From: Tricholoma matsutake
Taxonomy: Eukaryota; Basidiomycota; Agaricomycetes; Agaricales; Tricholomataceae
Direction of reading: 5' to 3'
Assembly (NCBI GenBank): GCA_026075535.2
Contig: AP026542.1
Span: forward strand, 7,626,001 to 7,690,000
Length of the DNA: 64,000 nt
The notes beneath the pieces were generated by a model that had not been told where the DNA came from, ran no database searches, and saw nothing but the letters and a program-made list of their open reading frames with translations. Below, piece after piece: positions 51,359 to 62,890 of this stretch (position 1 is the stretch's first letter; each line of letters opens with the position of its first letter). A program made the position numbers and the translations under genes.

Positions 51359-52991
51359 CGCTCCTTGACTTGTTACCGCAACGTGCACAGCCACCGAAAT
51401 TTTCGTCGACACCGTTTTCATTCTCTGTAGCTCAATCCGTCAACGATCCAAGCGATCCGGTCTATATAGCGTCTTACCAGCACATGTCAGATAGTTTTGT
51501 ACAAAAAGGGAGGAGATCGGACGCAGCGATGGACGAGGGGAGGCCCTCTAGATCCAGTACACCCAGAACTCCTGGTGACGACCCCATTGATTCTCTATGG
51601 CCCTCTGGGGGCCGTAGATCCTCACAGATAGCTCTCTCTGTGGGCCCTCATCGGACCCAAAGAGGCTCTCCAACTCCCTCCCCCTATGGGGCCGGAATGA
51701 TCACACCGCGCGCACAGCGATTCAGCGTGCCAGTGTTATCTCCCAGTCGGGCTACTTCGTCCCCTGCACCTCCCACCACTCCTTCCACACCTGCTTCACA
51801 GTGGGCTGACAAAGATGTGACATCCAACCCCAACCCTGCGATCCAGGACACAGAGATGGCGAGCGATGCGGACAATGACTAGTCGGGCCCAACCACCTTC
51901 GCATGTGACTTTGGGGAGTACACTCAAGGCTTCCTAACAGTCCTCAACAGGACAGGAGCCAGACGACCAACTGCTGAACAATGGCAGGTCATTGCAGAGC
52001 AACTGGGTGTGGTGCTCAATGCAGCTGCCACAGTCAGTTTTGATCGTGATTTGGGGAACACAACCCTCCAAAGAGCCATAGACAAGATTGCTGGGGCTGG
52101 GAAACGACCTAGGTCAGAGACCATCACCAATGATCCACACGACGTCCCTAGGACGGACCATCTGGAGGGATGGGATGGGCAATGCCCCCCCCCCTCACAA
52201 ATCTGCGAGAACTTGGGGCCCCAGAGGGGCTCAACCTCTTCCTAAACCCCCAGCAGGGCGTGTCTCTTCGTCATGGGGCAGGGGACCTCCCCCCCCCATG
52301 AACTGGTCCACCAAGCCTTTGGGCAAGGGGTCCTTTGCTCAGGTTGCTCGCTTCCCTGGGGGGCAAGCGCCTAACACTTCCATGGATGGCCTTGTGCGCT
52401 TAGCCAAAGCCTTCCCTGAACTTCCTACCAACAAGCTGGCTGATATCCAGCAGCACGTCAGCCCTTCCAGGCCAAAGGCTGCAAAGCCCTCACCCACTGT
52501 CCATGGACCGTCGAGACGACAGGTCCTTGTTCACGTTTGCCCCCCCTTGGAGGAGGGAGCAAACCCTGCTGACTTCCTTGACCATGTCAGGACCACTCTC
52601 GCACTGCACCACTCTAAACTAGTGGCCCAGTCTGCTACTCTACACGCTGGGAACATCTCAGTGTCCACTGACGTAGTCGCCTCTGAGGAGGACCTATGAT
52701 GTTTCAAGGAGGCGGCCCACAAGGCCTTCCCCTTTGCGCTGCAAGTTGATGCTGCACTACCTACGTCCACATCGTACCTTAAACTGGTTGACGTGCCCTT
52801 CATTGCCAACGACAAGGCTATCACACCTGATGTTGTTATCGCCCACCTGGGGAAGTCTGGCATCTTGGACCTCACGGTGTTACAAGTCCCCCCATGGGTA
52901 GTACGCGACTCAAAGATGTCGGATACGTGCACCGTATACCTAAACATCGCTGACTCAGTCAGTGGTGCACGAGCCAAGGCTCTCATCGGTC
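51359..52991 (+). mobile_element. LINE-F, 5' fragment with NE-like start
   Basis: Begins CGCTCCTTGACTTGTTAC, the NE version of the terminus, and continues with LINE 5' UTR (CGCAACGTGCACAGCC). It ends inside ORF1 at about 52991, where NE-14 follows. The ORF1 sequence is more diverged from A, B and C than they are from each other. Confidence 0.85.
51484..52991 (+). pseudogene. LINE-F ORF1, truncated
   Basis: ATG at 51484 ('MSDSFVQKGRRSDAAMDEGR'). TAG at 51880-51882 where LINE-B reads TGG ('DDWSGP'). Frame changes follow; the middle is 'GSFAQVARFPGGQAPNTSMD' and 'ADIQQHVSPSRPKAAKPSPT', and a TGA after 'ASEEDL' (52697-52699) interrupts. It ends at 'SVSGARAKALIGH', so the zinc knuckles are lost. 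Confidence 0.75.
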
Positions 52992-52993
52992 AT

Positions 52994-53391
52994 CGCTCCT
53001 TGACTTGTTACAACCACCATAAATAGTGGTAAACACTCCTGCTCGATGTTGGTAGCAACATCGAGACTGCAATTTTCATCCAATTTTTGATAGGATTTCA
53101 CCATCACAAATGCTCTCGGCGTCTCCAGGCGTGGCCTGATTTGCTAAGAGATCTGTCCATCTGATCCCCATGGATGCCCCAGTCACTGTTTTCAACACTG
53201 GCTGTTATCTGTCTCGTTCCCCTTGGCTTCGAGGATCCTGGCTAGGTGAATGGTGTCTATGAAAGAGTAGTCTAGGTCCCTATGGGGGCTTAGAGTGGGC
53301 GTGGGATGCCTGCTTGAATGCTCGCCCATGTCGACGCACTCACTTAGTTGGGGGAGATCTGGCTTAGGGGAAAGGTCACTTCTACTGGATT
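52994..53391 (+). mobile_element. NE-14, first part
   Basis: NE 5' region from CGCTCCTTGACTTGTTAC (52994) to the target ACTTCTACTGGATT, where NE-15 is inserted. It continues at 55660. Its 5' end abuts LINE-F. Confidence 0.85.
53378..53391 (+). repeat. NE-15 target-site duplication, left
   Basis: ACTTCTACTGGATT, repeated at 55646-55659. Confidence 0.85.
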
Positions 53392-55642
53392 TTTTTTTTT
53401 TTTTTTTGTTGGGTCAAAATTTTATAATGCGGGGCTCGAATGCAGTCCACAGAGTGGGGTGCAAACTCGGGTACTACTCTATCTATGCGTTCCCCTCGCC
53501 CATCTCCCACCCAGGTCCCCGTTTTAGCCACTTTAGGCAGGCAGTGCCACAGACGTTGGCCTCTCAGCCAGGAAAGGCAATAATCCGGAGGGGGAGCCCC
53601 CCCTCCCAAAGCTAGCCATTAGGTCGTCAGCTAGTGTGGAACGGTCCCCCAGCCACATATCCAACCAAAGTCAGATCAGGCGCGGCCGTGTTAATTCACT
53701 GTAAATCCCCCCTTGTGGGAGGAATAACCATCCGCATGTTCCCAGCCAACGAGGGTTGACCACCCCAGGCAAATGAGGTGGACCATCACTGTGCCTACGC
53801 ATGAGTGATGAAAATGAGGTAGCTGGTTATTCACCTGGTTACTCACCGGAACTACCGTAGGCAGGGGGCCAAGGCCCCCCTTGAGCAAGTGCCAAAATGT
53901 GCACACACTTGATGACAACATCCCCCCCGCAGCGGGGAGAAGGTGTAGGGTAACGGCTAAGCATCATTATCCCGATAATGGCCACCACTCCTGTGGTGGG
54001 CGTATATGTGGAGGGGTGGTTCCCCCTTTTCAGTAGCGATGCTGCTGTGCTCGAGGACCTCGAGGATGGCGGTGTCATGATGGGGACGAGGGTTCCTCAT
54101 GTTGGAGCTCTGCTTGAGCTGCCTGCCTAGCCGCGTAGGAAGCCCTGAAGGCTGCCGGTGACGTGAGATCAAGAGGCAACCCGGCAGCTGCTAGTTCTGC
54201 CGACATTGGCTCAGACAATCGCCAGGTGGTTGTGAATAATTCCCAAGCCATCTGATGCCATACGTTCCTCTCTGTGAGAGGGACAGCGGACACCCGGACG
54301 GTACCGACGAAAATTGACATTGCCTCCAGTAGATGTAGAAAGCCATGAGAAGCAGCTGTTAATTCCACCCTCTCATCTCTCGACAATGGAGGCTCATCCT
54401 CCACCAACTCTGGGATGGCAGATGAACCCGGTGAAGTGGGGAGGGGTGGCACAGATTGCTCCTGCTGCCCCTCTGGATAAAGGAGCTCGGTGATGCCAAG
54501 CTCCCGATTGTTGTTGGCCTCGAGCCCAAGCTCGAGAGCCAGATTACTCGTATCGTTGGCCACCTGCTGTGACCACAAGACGCAGTTTATAGTCTCCTGC
54601 GAGGCTAGCTCGGTGAGACCTGGGATAAATTCGACGTCTCCGCCGCTGGCAGAGTCGTCAACTTCTGATAGGTCAGAGGAGTCGTCCTCCGACCATAGAT
54701 TGTGGAGCTGGTTGTCCACATCAGAGTCCCATCCACCCAGAGAGACGTGACCGAACTCTGGGAGATAGTCGTTGTCGAAGTCTGTGACGTCGAAATTGGT
54801 GTGTAAGAGGGGGTCGCTGTGCACCACCCGGTGTTGAATTTGCACTCTACGGTTTGCAGAGGGCATTGAGGATGATTTAGCAAAAGTAGATGATGGTAGA
54901 AGTCAAGATACGTAGCATGATAACGATAACGGACGGTCCCTTATCTCAATTCCGGATCTACCCAATATAGCCTCCAATCGCTCCGAGGGGACAGGCAGGC
55001 CGCACATCCTGCTGTCGAGTGGGAGAAGATCAACCCTGGGTCATACCACCCCAATGGAGTGAGCACCGGAGGTGAGAGGTTGGTGGTGAAATGCGGCCAC
55101 CAGAGCATTGACCTAGCCATCAGGGGGCACCGTCACCCGGCCCCTTTTAACGACGGTGTATTCCAACCAGGTAGTCAGTGTAGCTTGTCCCTAGTAGTAG
55201 TGACTCACATAGCAAGGAGGTTGGTGGCACCCAGGCCGACCAGCAATCCAGTAGAAGTGACCTTTCCCCTAAGCCAGATCTCCCCCAACTAAGTGAGTGC
55301 GTCGACATGGGCGAGCATTCAAGCAGGCATCCCACGCCCACTCTAAGCCCCCATAGGGACCTAGACTACTCTTTCATAGACACCACTCACCTAGCCAGGA
55401 TCCTCGAAGCCAAGGGGAATGAGACAGATAACAGCCAGTGTTGAAAACAGTGACCGGGGCATCCACGGGGATCGGATGGACGGATCTCTTAGCAAATCAG
55501 GCCATGCCTGGAGACGCCAAGAGCGTTCGTGATGGTGAAATCCAATCGAAAATCGGATGAAAATTGCAGTCTCGACGTTGCTACCAATGTCGAGCAGGAG
55601 TGTTTACTACTATTTATGGTGGTTGTAACAAGTCAAGGAGTG
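53392..55642 (-). mobile_element. NE-15, full-length, minus, intact ORF
   Basis: 2.25-kb long-subfamily NE inserted in NE-14 with a 14-bp TSD. T tract at 53392-53407, 5' end at 55642, and three extra bases (55643-55645) before the TSD. With NE-2 it proves that NE is a discrete mobile unit with defined ends. Confidence 0.9.
54075..54866 (-). CDS. NE-encoded acidic protein, 263 residues
   Basis: Intact frame from 'MPSANRRVQIQHRVVHSDPL' to 'ELQHEEPSSPS'. Domains are as in NE-2: an acidic N-terminus ('LWSEDDSSDLSEVDDSASGG'), the 'VEFIPGLTELASQETI' core, 'LALELGLEANNNRELGITEL', 'AIPELVEDEPPLSRDERVEL', a predicted helical 'FLHLLEAMSIFVGTVRVS', 'WHQMAWELFTTTWRLSEPMS' and 'LTSPAAFRASYAARQAAQAE'. It differs from NE-2 at many residues but keeps its length and core. 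Function unknown. Confidence 0.75.
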   Translation of the reverse strand: MPSANRRVQIQHRVVHSDPLLHTNFDVTDFDNDYLPEFGHVSLGGWDSDVDNQLHNLWSEDDSSDLSEVDDSASGGDVEFIPGLTELASQETINCVLWSQQVANDTSNLALELGLEANNNRELGITELLYPEGQQEQSVPPLPTSPGSSAIPELVEDEPPLSRDERVELTAASHGFLHLLEAMSIFVGTVRVSAVPLTERNVWHQMAWELFTTTWRLSEPMSAELAAAGLPLDLTSPAAFRASYAARQAAQAELQHEEPSSPS

Positions 55643-55645
55643 ATG

Positions 55646-55659
55646 ACTTCTACTGGATT
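55646..55659 (+). repeat. NE-15 target-site duplication, right
   Basis: ACTTCTACTGGATT, identical to 53378-53391. Confidence 0.85.
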
Positions 55660-56148
55660 GCTGGTTGGCCTGGGTGCCACCAACCTCCTTGCTATGTGAG
55701 TCACTACTACTAGGGACAAGCTACACTGACTACCTGGTTGGAATACACCGTCATTAAAAGGGGCCGGGTGACGGTGCCCCCTGATGGCTAGGTCAATGCT
55801 CTGGTGGCCACATTTCACCACCAACCTCTCACCTCCGGTGCTCACTCCATTGGGGTGGTATGACCTGGATTCAATCTTCTCCCTCTCGACAGCAGGATGT
55901 GCGGCCTGCCTGTCCCCTCGGAGCGATTGGAGGCTATATCGGGTGGATCTGGAATTGAGATAAGGGACCGTCTGTTATTGTTATCATGCTACGTATCTTG
56001 ACTTCTACCGTCATCTACTTTTGCTAAATCATCCTCAATGCCCTCTGCAAACCGTAGAGTGTGAATTCAACACCGGGTGGCACACAGCGACCCCCTCTTA
56101 CACACCAATTTCGACGTCGCAGACTTCGACAACGACTATCTCCCAGAG
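55660..56148 (+). mobile_element. NE-14, second part
   Basis: NE-14 resumes after NE-15 and reaches the ORF start (ATG at 56039; 'NFDVADFDNDYLPE'), then is cut at about 56148 by LINE-D. The ORF start is frameshifted. Confidence 0.8.
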
Positions 56149-58212
56149 TACCTAGTTTCATGTCCCCCCTCCCTGACAGTCGCTCCTGAACATGGGTGGG
56201 CCCCCTTTATGAGGGTTAACAGACTCATCTGGTGCCCTACAGCCACCCCGACATACCGATAACACTAGCCAGAACCAGACGAGGGTCATATGCCCTGCGC
56301 GCATAACCTATCCTGGATCCCACGCAAGTGAGTTGAATGACCTGAGGACCGGGTTATTGTCCATGAATTCGTGGAAGCCTTTGACGGAGTCTGGGCTTGC
56401 GCGAGTTTCTTTGCAATCCACCTTAGGGCAGACGCGTAGCAGATGGTCTTGAGTTTGTATCTCGGGACCAAGGCACCAACATTGGTATTCCCCATCGAGG
56501 GAGAGACAATGACGATACTCCCCTATAGGAGCATGGCCAGTGATCATACGAGTTGAACAGGAAGTCAACGAAGTGTTGTTTCCCATTACTTTCAGCCAAG
56601 GCCCACCTTTGTGAGTCGAGGGTAGTACCGGTTTTCCACCTACTCCTTTGAGTTGGTAGAAATGCCATCCGCGATACACTGGATCTGAGAACTGGGTGTG
56701 CCAATCCTTACACACAGCCTTTTCGACCTGATTTTTAAGGTAGTCTAAAGACGTCCGCGGGTGTCTGCCCACGGAGATCTTGGTAGATGTAGCTACATCG
56801 TGAGCCATCTTGTGTACGTTCCACTCGAACTTTGAGGGGACATGCCAGAATGTTACAATTCTCTCCGCGTCCCCAGCTAGCCAGGGACGAAGAGAGCGAC
56901 AAGCGTCCAGAGCAAAGACTTGCCCAGAGCGTGGTTTTGGATCTATGAGGGACTCGATGCCTGTGGTAGAGTCCAACAATATCACCAACTTTTTGCATCC
57001 CCTGCTGCATGCAGCCGATACGTCCAGTTGGAGAGCGAAAAGTTCGACTTCTGGGGGGGTTCTCCTCCCAGAGGCTGAGACAACGCGATCTACTTGTTCC
57101 CCCCATCTGAAGACGAGAGCACAAGCGACAGCTTGGAATTTGGCATCTGTGGGCACCGAAGCGTCCACTGCAACAACGAGAGTGTCATCCTCCATCTGAG
57201 CCAAAGCCCAGGCCTTATCGAGGTCACTCCTGTAAGAACTCCTTGCCCCATCCTCCTTAGAGGTGAGTTGATGAGAGGAAAAGCAAGTGGGGAATACATC
57301 CTTCACTCTGTTCCCCGGTGCGCTTTCTTCCCCAAAGGGGTCAAATTCGTCGCCTGGTACGAGGGCCAAAGCTGCAGCCGAAGCAACAGATGGACCCTGT
57401 AGGGTGAGTGTGTCGAGCACATTTCCTCCCCAGAGTCCTAGCTCATGAGAGTGGGTAGTGCCAACATGATTGGGCCCTAAGATTGCTCTTAGGGGGTGTG
57501 ATGGGGCTAGCAGGGGGGTTTGGAGTACTCCCTTGTCGACCAGACGACGCAGTAGCAGCTGCATAGGCAGCAGCCCTGTGATACTTTCCAGACCGCCAAT
57601 AGGGGTGGTTCTGAATGCACCAAGGATCCAACGAGCAGTGATGGACTGCACTTGGGCCAGCGTTTTGATGACACCTTTGATGTGAGCGCCTTTGAAATGC
57701 CAGAGTCTCAGCCTGTATGTCATGATAGGTACGACACACGAGCGGTACAGAAGGCGTTTCTGCATAGGGGTTAGCCCTCTTACAGAATTGCTGAGCATTC
57801 CCATTGCCCTTGCTGTAGTGAGGGCTTTGGTGGAGTAGAACCGCATATGCTCCTTGAAGGAGAGTTTGCGGTCAAAGAAAAATCCAAGGTACCTCCAGGT
57901 AACTTTGGGTCTGAGGGGGGTATTGCCTGTGTAAGGAGCAAAGCCGAGGTCAATGGGTAAGGGAGTGAATCTCCTCGCCCTTGAGAAGTGGAATATTTCA
58001 GACTTGTCATGTTCAAGGACAAGTCCGAGGGAGGTGAATGCCTGGAAGATCCAGCCATACACTTTTTTAAGGAGGGGGAGGTTATCCTCCAACTGTGGAG
58101 AGCGGGTGATGAGGGTGCCATCGTCCACATAGGACATGAGATCGACATTTCTGCTGATTTCGCTTCTTCTGAAGAGTTTCATAATGGGCGTCAGATATAA
58201 CACCGATAAGCA
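56149..58212 (-). mobile_element. LINE-D, internal fragment
   Basis: RT C-terminal half, RNase H and part of the 3' UTR. The LINE 3' end with its T tract is absent at the 56148 side, and the 5' part is absent at 58212. NE-14 sequence lies on both sides, with its ORF middle missing, so the fragment replaced about 350 bases of NE-14. This is not a standard insertion. Confidence 0.85.
56308..58212 (-). pseudogene. LINE-D ORF2, C-terminal half
   Basis: Open for about 630 residues from the RT palm ('VLYLTPIMKLFRRSEI', 'LMSYVDDGTLITRSP') through RNase H ('VVAVDASVPTDAKFQ', 'PEVELFALQLD', 'LVILLDSTTGIES', where the usual FSDS is LLDS) to 'CWCLGPEIQTQDHLLRVC' and the stop at 56308. The endonuclease and the first RT motifs are absent. 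Confidence 0.85.
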
Positions 58213-58561
58213 GCCACCTCTCATGGCTTTCTACATCTACTGGAGGCAATGACGATTTTCGTCGGTACCGTCCGGGTGTCCGCCGTCCCTCTCACAGAGA
58301 GGAACATATGGCGTCAGATGGCTTGGGAATTATTCACAACTACCTGGCGATTGTCCGAGCCAATGTCGGCAGAACTAGCAGCTGCCGGGTTGCCTCTTGA
58401 TCTCACGTCACCAGCAGCCTTCAGGGCTTCCTATGCGGCTAGGCAGGCAGCTCAAGCAGAGCTCCAACATGGGGAACCCTCGTCCCCATCATGATGCCAC
58501 CATCCTCGAGGTCCTCAAGCACAGCAGCGTCGCTACTGAAAAGGGGGAACCACCCCTCCAC
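58213..58561 (+). mobile_element. NE-14, third part (ORF C-terminal region)
   Basis: Plus-strand NE sequence encoding 'SHGFLHLLEAMTIFVGTVRV' to 'ELQHGEPSSPS' (stop near 58492), then the start of the NE 3' region, cut at 58561 by NE-16. Confidence 0.8.
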
Positions 58562-59307
58562 TCCCCAGATTGAGGCTCTGATTGAGCAGTGTGCATCGCC
58601 GCGTAGGAAGCCCAGAAGGCTGCCGGAGACGTGAGATTGAGAGGTGTTGGAGCGGCTGCTAGTTCCACCGACATCATCTCAGACAGTTGCCAGGTGGTCG
58701 TGAATAACTCCCAGGCCATTTGGCGCCATGTGTTCCTCTTTGCAGGGGGAATGGCGGATGTACGGACGGTACCAATAAACATGGTCATCGTGTCCAGTTG
58801 GTGTAGCATGGCATGAGAGGTGGCTTTGATTTCCAACCTCTCATTCACAGATAGTGGCACTTCATCCTCCACCAACTCAGGGATGGGGGGCAAAGGAGGT
58901 AACGGGGCAGGGGATGCCTCCGGATAGAAGAGCTCGGCCATGCCGAGCTCCTGTGTATACATGTCCCCACGTTTGAGACTGCGAGTCCATCGTTTATGTG
59001 CGACATGGACGTCCTGCGCCCACAGCACACGGTCTATTGTTTGCCTCGAGGCTAGCTTGGGGCTGCTCTCGGCGTAGTTGAGGGCCTCTTGCATAGCAAG
59101 AGAGTCCTCATCATCCTCAGGGTCAGAGAGGTCTTCTCTGGCCCATAGATCTCTAACTGCCTGTAGGGCAGTAGCTACATCTGGATCGTCTTGATCATAC
59201 CAGGTGTCGTAGTCTTGGATGCCATCGTCATAGATGTCGCCCGTAATCAGGGAGGGGTTCTGTAGACCCCAGGATGGTGTTTGGACTCTGGTTCACCGTT
59301 TAGGCAT
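58489..59307 (-). pseudogene. NE ORF (second subfamily), one TGA
   Basis: ATG at 59307 ('MPKR'), then TGA at 59293-59295 where NE-11 has CGA. After that the frame is open to 'TLLCLRTSRMVAS' (58489), crossing into NE-14 at the very end. The most complete member of its subfamily: 'LASRQTIDRVLWAQDVHVAH', 'YTQELGMAELFYPEASPAPL', 'IPELVEDEVPLSVNERLEI', 'TWRQMAWELFTTTWQLSEMM' and 'LTSPAAFWASYAAMHTAQS'. It shows the NE protein is conserved over its whole length across subfamilies. Confidence 0.7.
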
Positions 59308-60083
59308 TGAGAGGGGAAGTTAATGCTAGTAGATGATAGTAGAAATCAAAATATGTAGTGTGCCATCAATAACAATTGGTCCCTTATCTCTATTCCGGGT
59401 CCACCCGATACTGCCTCCGAATGCTCCGAGGGGGGAACAGTCCGCACATCCTGTAACCCGGTGGGAGAAGATTGAACCCGGGTCATAACACCCTAGAAGA
59501 GTGAGCACCGGAGGTAGAGAGTTGGTGGTGAGTAGTGGCCACTAGAGCGTCAACCTAGCCGCCAGGGGGCACCATCGCCCGGCCCCTTTTAATGATGGTG
59601 TATTCCAATGGGTAGTCAGTGTAGCATGTCTCTAGTAATAGAAACTCACAGAGCATGGAGGCTGGAAGCCTCCCAGACGACCAGCAATCCAGTGATAACG
59701 TCCCTTCTCCCTAAGCCAGACCTCCCCCAACTAAACGAGTGTGTCGACTTGGGCGAGTGTTGAAGCAGGCATCCCACACCCACTCTAAGCCCCCAGAGGG
59801 ACCCAGACTACTCTTTCATAGACAACACTCACCTAGTCAGGATCCTCGAAGCCCAGGAGAATGAGACAGATAGCAGTCACTGTCAGAGACAATGACCAGG
59901 GCATCCCCAGGGATTGGATGGATGGATCTCTTAGCAAATCAGGGCAAGCCTGGAGATGCCGAGAGTGTTCGTGATGGTGAAATCCGATCGAAAATCAGAC
60001 AAGAATTGCAGTCTCGACGTTGCTACCAACGTCGAGCAGGAGTGTTTACCACCGTTTATGGTGGTTGTAACAAGTCAAGGAGC
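58562..60083 (-). mobile_element. NE-16, second subfamily, 3' end missing
   Basis: Minus-strand NE from the ORF C-terminus to the 5' end (GCTCCTTGACTTGTTAC, 60083). The 5' end is joined head to head to LINE-E, and the 3' region is lost at the NE-14 junction. Confidence 0.85.
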
Positions 60084-61516
60084 TGTGCGTCGTGCCCATC
60101 ATGACGTATGGGCTGAGACTCTGGCACTTCAAAGGTGCACGTTTCAAGGGTGTCATCAAAACATTGGCCCAGGTGCAGTCCATCGCTGCACGCTGGATCC
60201 TTGGTGCATTCCGAACCACCCCTATCGGTGGCCTGGAGAGTATCGCAGGATTGCTGCCCATGCAGCTGTTACTGCATTGTTTAGTCGACAGAGGGGTATT
60301 CAGAACCCCCCTATTGGCTCCATCACACCCCCTAAGAGTGATCTTAGGGCCTAATCACATCGGCACCACCCACCCTCATGAGCTAGGACTCTGGGGAGGG
60401 GACGTGCTCGACACACTCACCCTACAAGGCCCATCTGTCACTTTGGCTACAGCCCTGGCCCTCGTACCAGGCGATGAATTCGACCCCTTTGGGGAAGAAA
60501 ACACACCCAGAAACAGAGTGAAGGATCTATTCCCCACTCACTTTTCTTCTCATCGCCTCACCTCTAAGGAGGATGGAGTGAGGAATTCTTACAGGAGTGA
60601 CCTCGACAAGGCCTGGGCCTCTGCCCAGGCAGAGGACGACACTCTCGTCGTTGCAGTGGACACCTCAGTGCCCACAGATGCCAAGTACCAAGCTGTCGCC
60701 TGTGCTCTTGTCTTCGGACGGGGAGAACAGGTAGATCGCATGGTCTCAGCTTCTGGGAGGAGAACCCCCCTGGAAGTCGAACTCTTCGCTCTCCAACTAG
60801 GCGTCTCGGCTGCTTGCAGCAGAGGGTGCAAAAAGTTAGTGATATTCTCAGATTCTACCATGGGCATCGAGTCCCTTGTAGACCCAAAACCACGCTCTGG
60901 GCAGATCTTTGCTCTGGATGCTTGTCGCTCACTTTGCCCCTGGCTAGCCGGGGACAAGGAGAGAAACGTCACATTCTGGCATGTCCCCTCGAAATTTGAG
61001 TGGAATGTGCACAAGAAGGCTCATGATGTTGCTACATCTACCAAGATCTCCATAGGCAGACACCCTCGGACATCTCTCGATTACCTTAAGAACCAAATCG
61101 AGAAGGCGGTTTGCAAGGATTGGCACACCCGGTTCTCAGATCTGGCGTATCGTGGATGGCATTTCTACCAGCTCAAAGGAGTGGGTGGAAAACTGGTGTT
61201 ACCCTCAACTCACAAAGGTGGGCCTTGGCTGAAAGTAATGGGAAATAACACTACGATAACTTCCCATGCAACTCGTATGATCACTGGCCATGCTCCCATA
61301 GGGGAGTATCGTCACCGTCTCTCCCTCGACCGGGAGTACCAATGTTGGTGCCTTGGCCCCGAGATTCAAACTCGGGATCATCTATTACGCGTCTGCCCTG
61401 CAGTGGATCGCAAAGAAACTTGTGCAAGCCCAGACTCTGTCGAAGGCTTCCATGAATTTTTGGACAATAATCCTGTATTAGGATCATTCACCCTGCTTGT
61501 GTGGTATCCAGGATAG
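60084..61516 (+). pseudogene. LINE-E ORF2, RNase H part, open
   Basis: About 477 residues open to the stop at 61514-61516. RNase H triad: 'VVAVDTSVPTDAKYQ' (D), 'LEVELFALQLG' (E), 'LVIFSDSTMGIES' (D). C-terminal Cys/His motif 'CWCLGPEIQTRDHLLRVC'. No stop codons despite truncation, so this copy is probably young. Confidence 0.85.
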
Positions 61517-62058
61517 GTTGTGTGCGCAGGGCGTATGACCCCCGTCTGGTCCTGACTAGTGTGATTGGTATGTCAGGGTGGCTGTAGAGCACCAGATGAT
61601 TCCGTTAACCCTCATAAAGGGGGCCTGCCCGTGTTCAGGAGTGACTGTCAGGGAGGGGGGACACAAAACCAGGTACCGGTTTGTGGAGGCACCTGAGCGC
61701 TTCCAGATCCTCTGTCGGTTACGTGTTATGGCGATACAGTCGACTACGCTTTCCTTTCCGAGCTGAGAGGCTCACATCGGGGCGGCAGTTTCCCCTAAAT
61801 CTTGCACACATACCCATAGGGATTCGGGGAACACAGCATCGTCAAGTACAGGTTGTTGGTACGCCACCACTGGCAAGTCCGTTTACTCGATAAAGGGGGC
61901 CCCCTTAGTGGTCATCGCAGCTATCCAGGTGGTTGGTGTGAAGATCAGCAGCAGGAGGACTTGGACTTGGCGTAGTGTACTCTGTTTGTATGTCTCTACC
62001 ACGGACTGCGTTCGGGCGTCGCATTATAAATTTTTGACCCAAAAAAAAAATAAAAAAA
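60084..62058 (+). mobile_element. LINE-E, 5'-truncated with poly(A)
   Basis: LINE 3' part from the RT C-terminal region to the full 3' UTR and A tract (62041-62058). It starts at 'CVVPIMTYG' directly after the inverted NE-16 5' end. The 3' UTR shares 'GCTGAGAGGC' and the terminal 60 or so bases with NE. It lacks the TIR element seen in LINE-A (site 'AAAGGGGGCCCCCTTAG' intact near 61892). Confidence 0.9.
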
Positions 62059-62890
62059 TAGATAACTGAAAAGTTTTATGAGGCAAACAAAATATTCTCA
62101 TGGAACAGGCAGCCATGAAGATTTTTCTTGCTACTGAAAGCAGAAAGCTGAGCCATAGCAAAGGAAGCAATGAGGAGGCAATGTGCATCAAACTCTATAA
62201 CATGCAACTATTCCACAAGGAGAATACAAAAAAGAGATAGTTGTCGAACCTGCCTATATCAAAAAACCATTAACCCAAGCGATGAGAATTACAAGAACAA
62301 TCCAATACAAATGTATGACAAAATATCCACCCTGAGGCACATTGCACAAACTCATGTTAATTGCTAGGTCAAAATAAACTCATGTAACATTATCATGTGG
62401 AGTTTCCCTGCAGAAAACTTGTAACAAGCAGATAGTGAATATGATGTACCGATGTACCTGAACGGCACCCATATACTAGAAGCTGCAGAAAATGGGATTG
62501 CCAAGCATATTTGGCCAGGTACTGCCATACTGGAACAAGTTTATGTGGCAGACTAGCGAGAATGAATGATATATGGTTGTGGTACATAGGACAAACAACA
62601 GCAGGACTCAATATTTCCCCCTGATATCGACAAGTCCAGATACATGGATCAGTACTACAACCAATCTTCTGCACATATGTTCTGCTTCTACAAATATGCT
62701 GGCCAATATTGATACCATGCACAGGAGCATGCCTGGAGTTACTTTTAGCCGAGCGTAGCCCAAGACATGCTCAGCTTCGTCTATATCAAGAAGTAAGCAC
62801 AATTTTTCAGGATGATCATTGTGATTATGATATCAATAATCGATAGGCTGACGGCGCATCCACAACTGCAACACCACTATTTGTTAAGCA
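62059..62890 (+). pseudogene. host gene D, upstream exons, degenerate
   Basis: Plus-strand coding stretches separated by stops or introns: 62101-62220 ('MEQAAMKIFLATESRKLSHS'), then 'TIPQGEYKKEIVVEPAYI', 'KKPLTQAMRITRTIQYKCMT' and 'GTLHKLMLIARSK' (to about 62370); 'SEYDVPMYLNGTHILEAAEN' (about 62425-62540); and 'DSIFPPDIDKSRYMDQYYNQ' and 'SSAHMFCFYKYAGQY' (about 62608-62710). The style matches Agaricomycete hypothetical proteins. The function is unknown. Confidence 0.4.
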
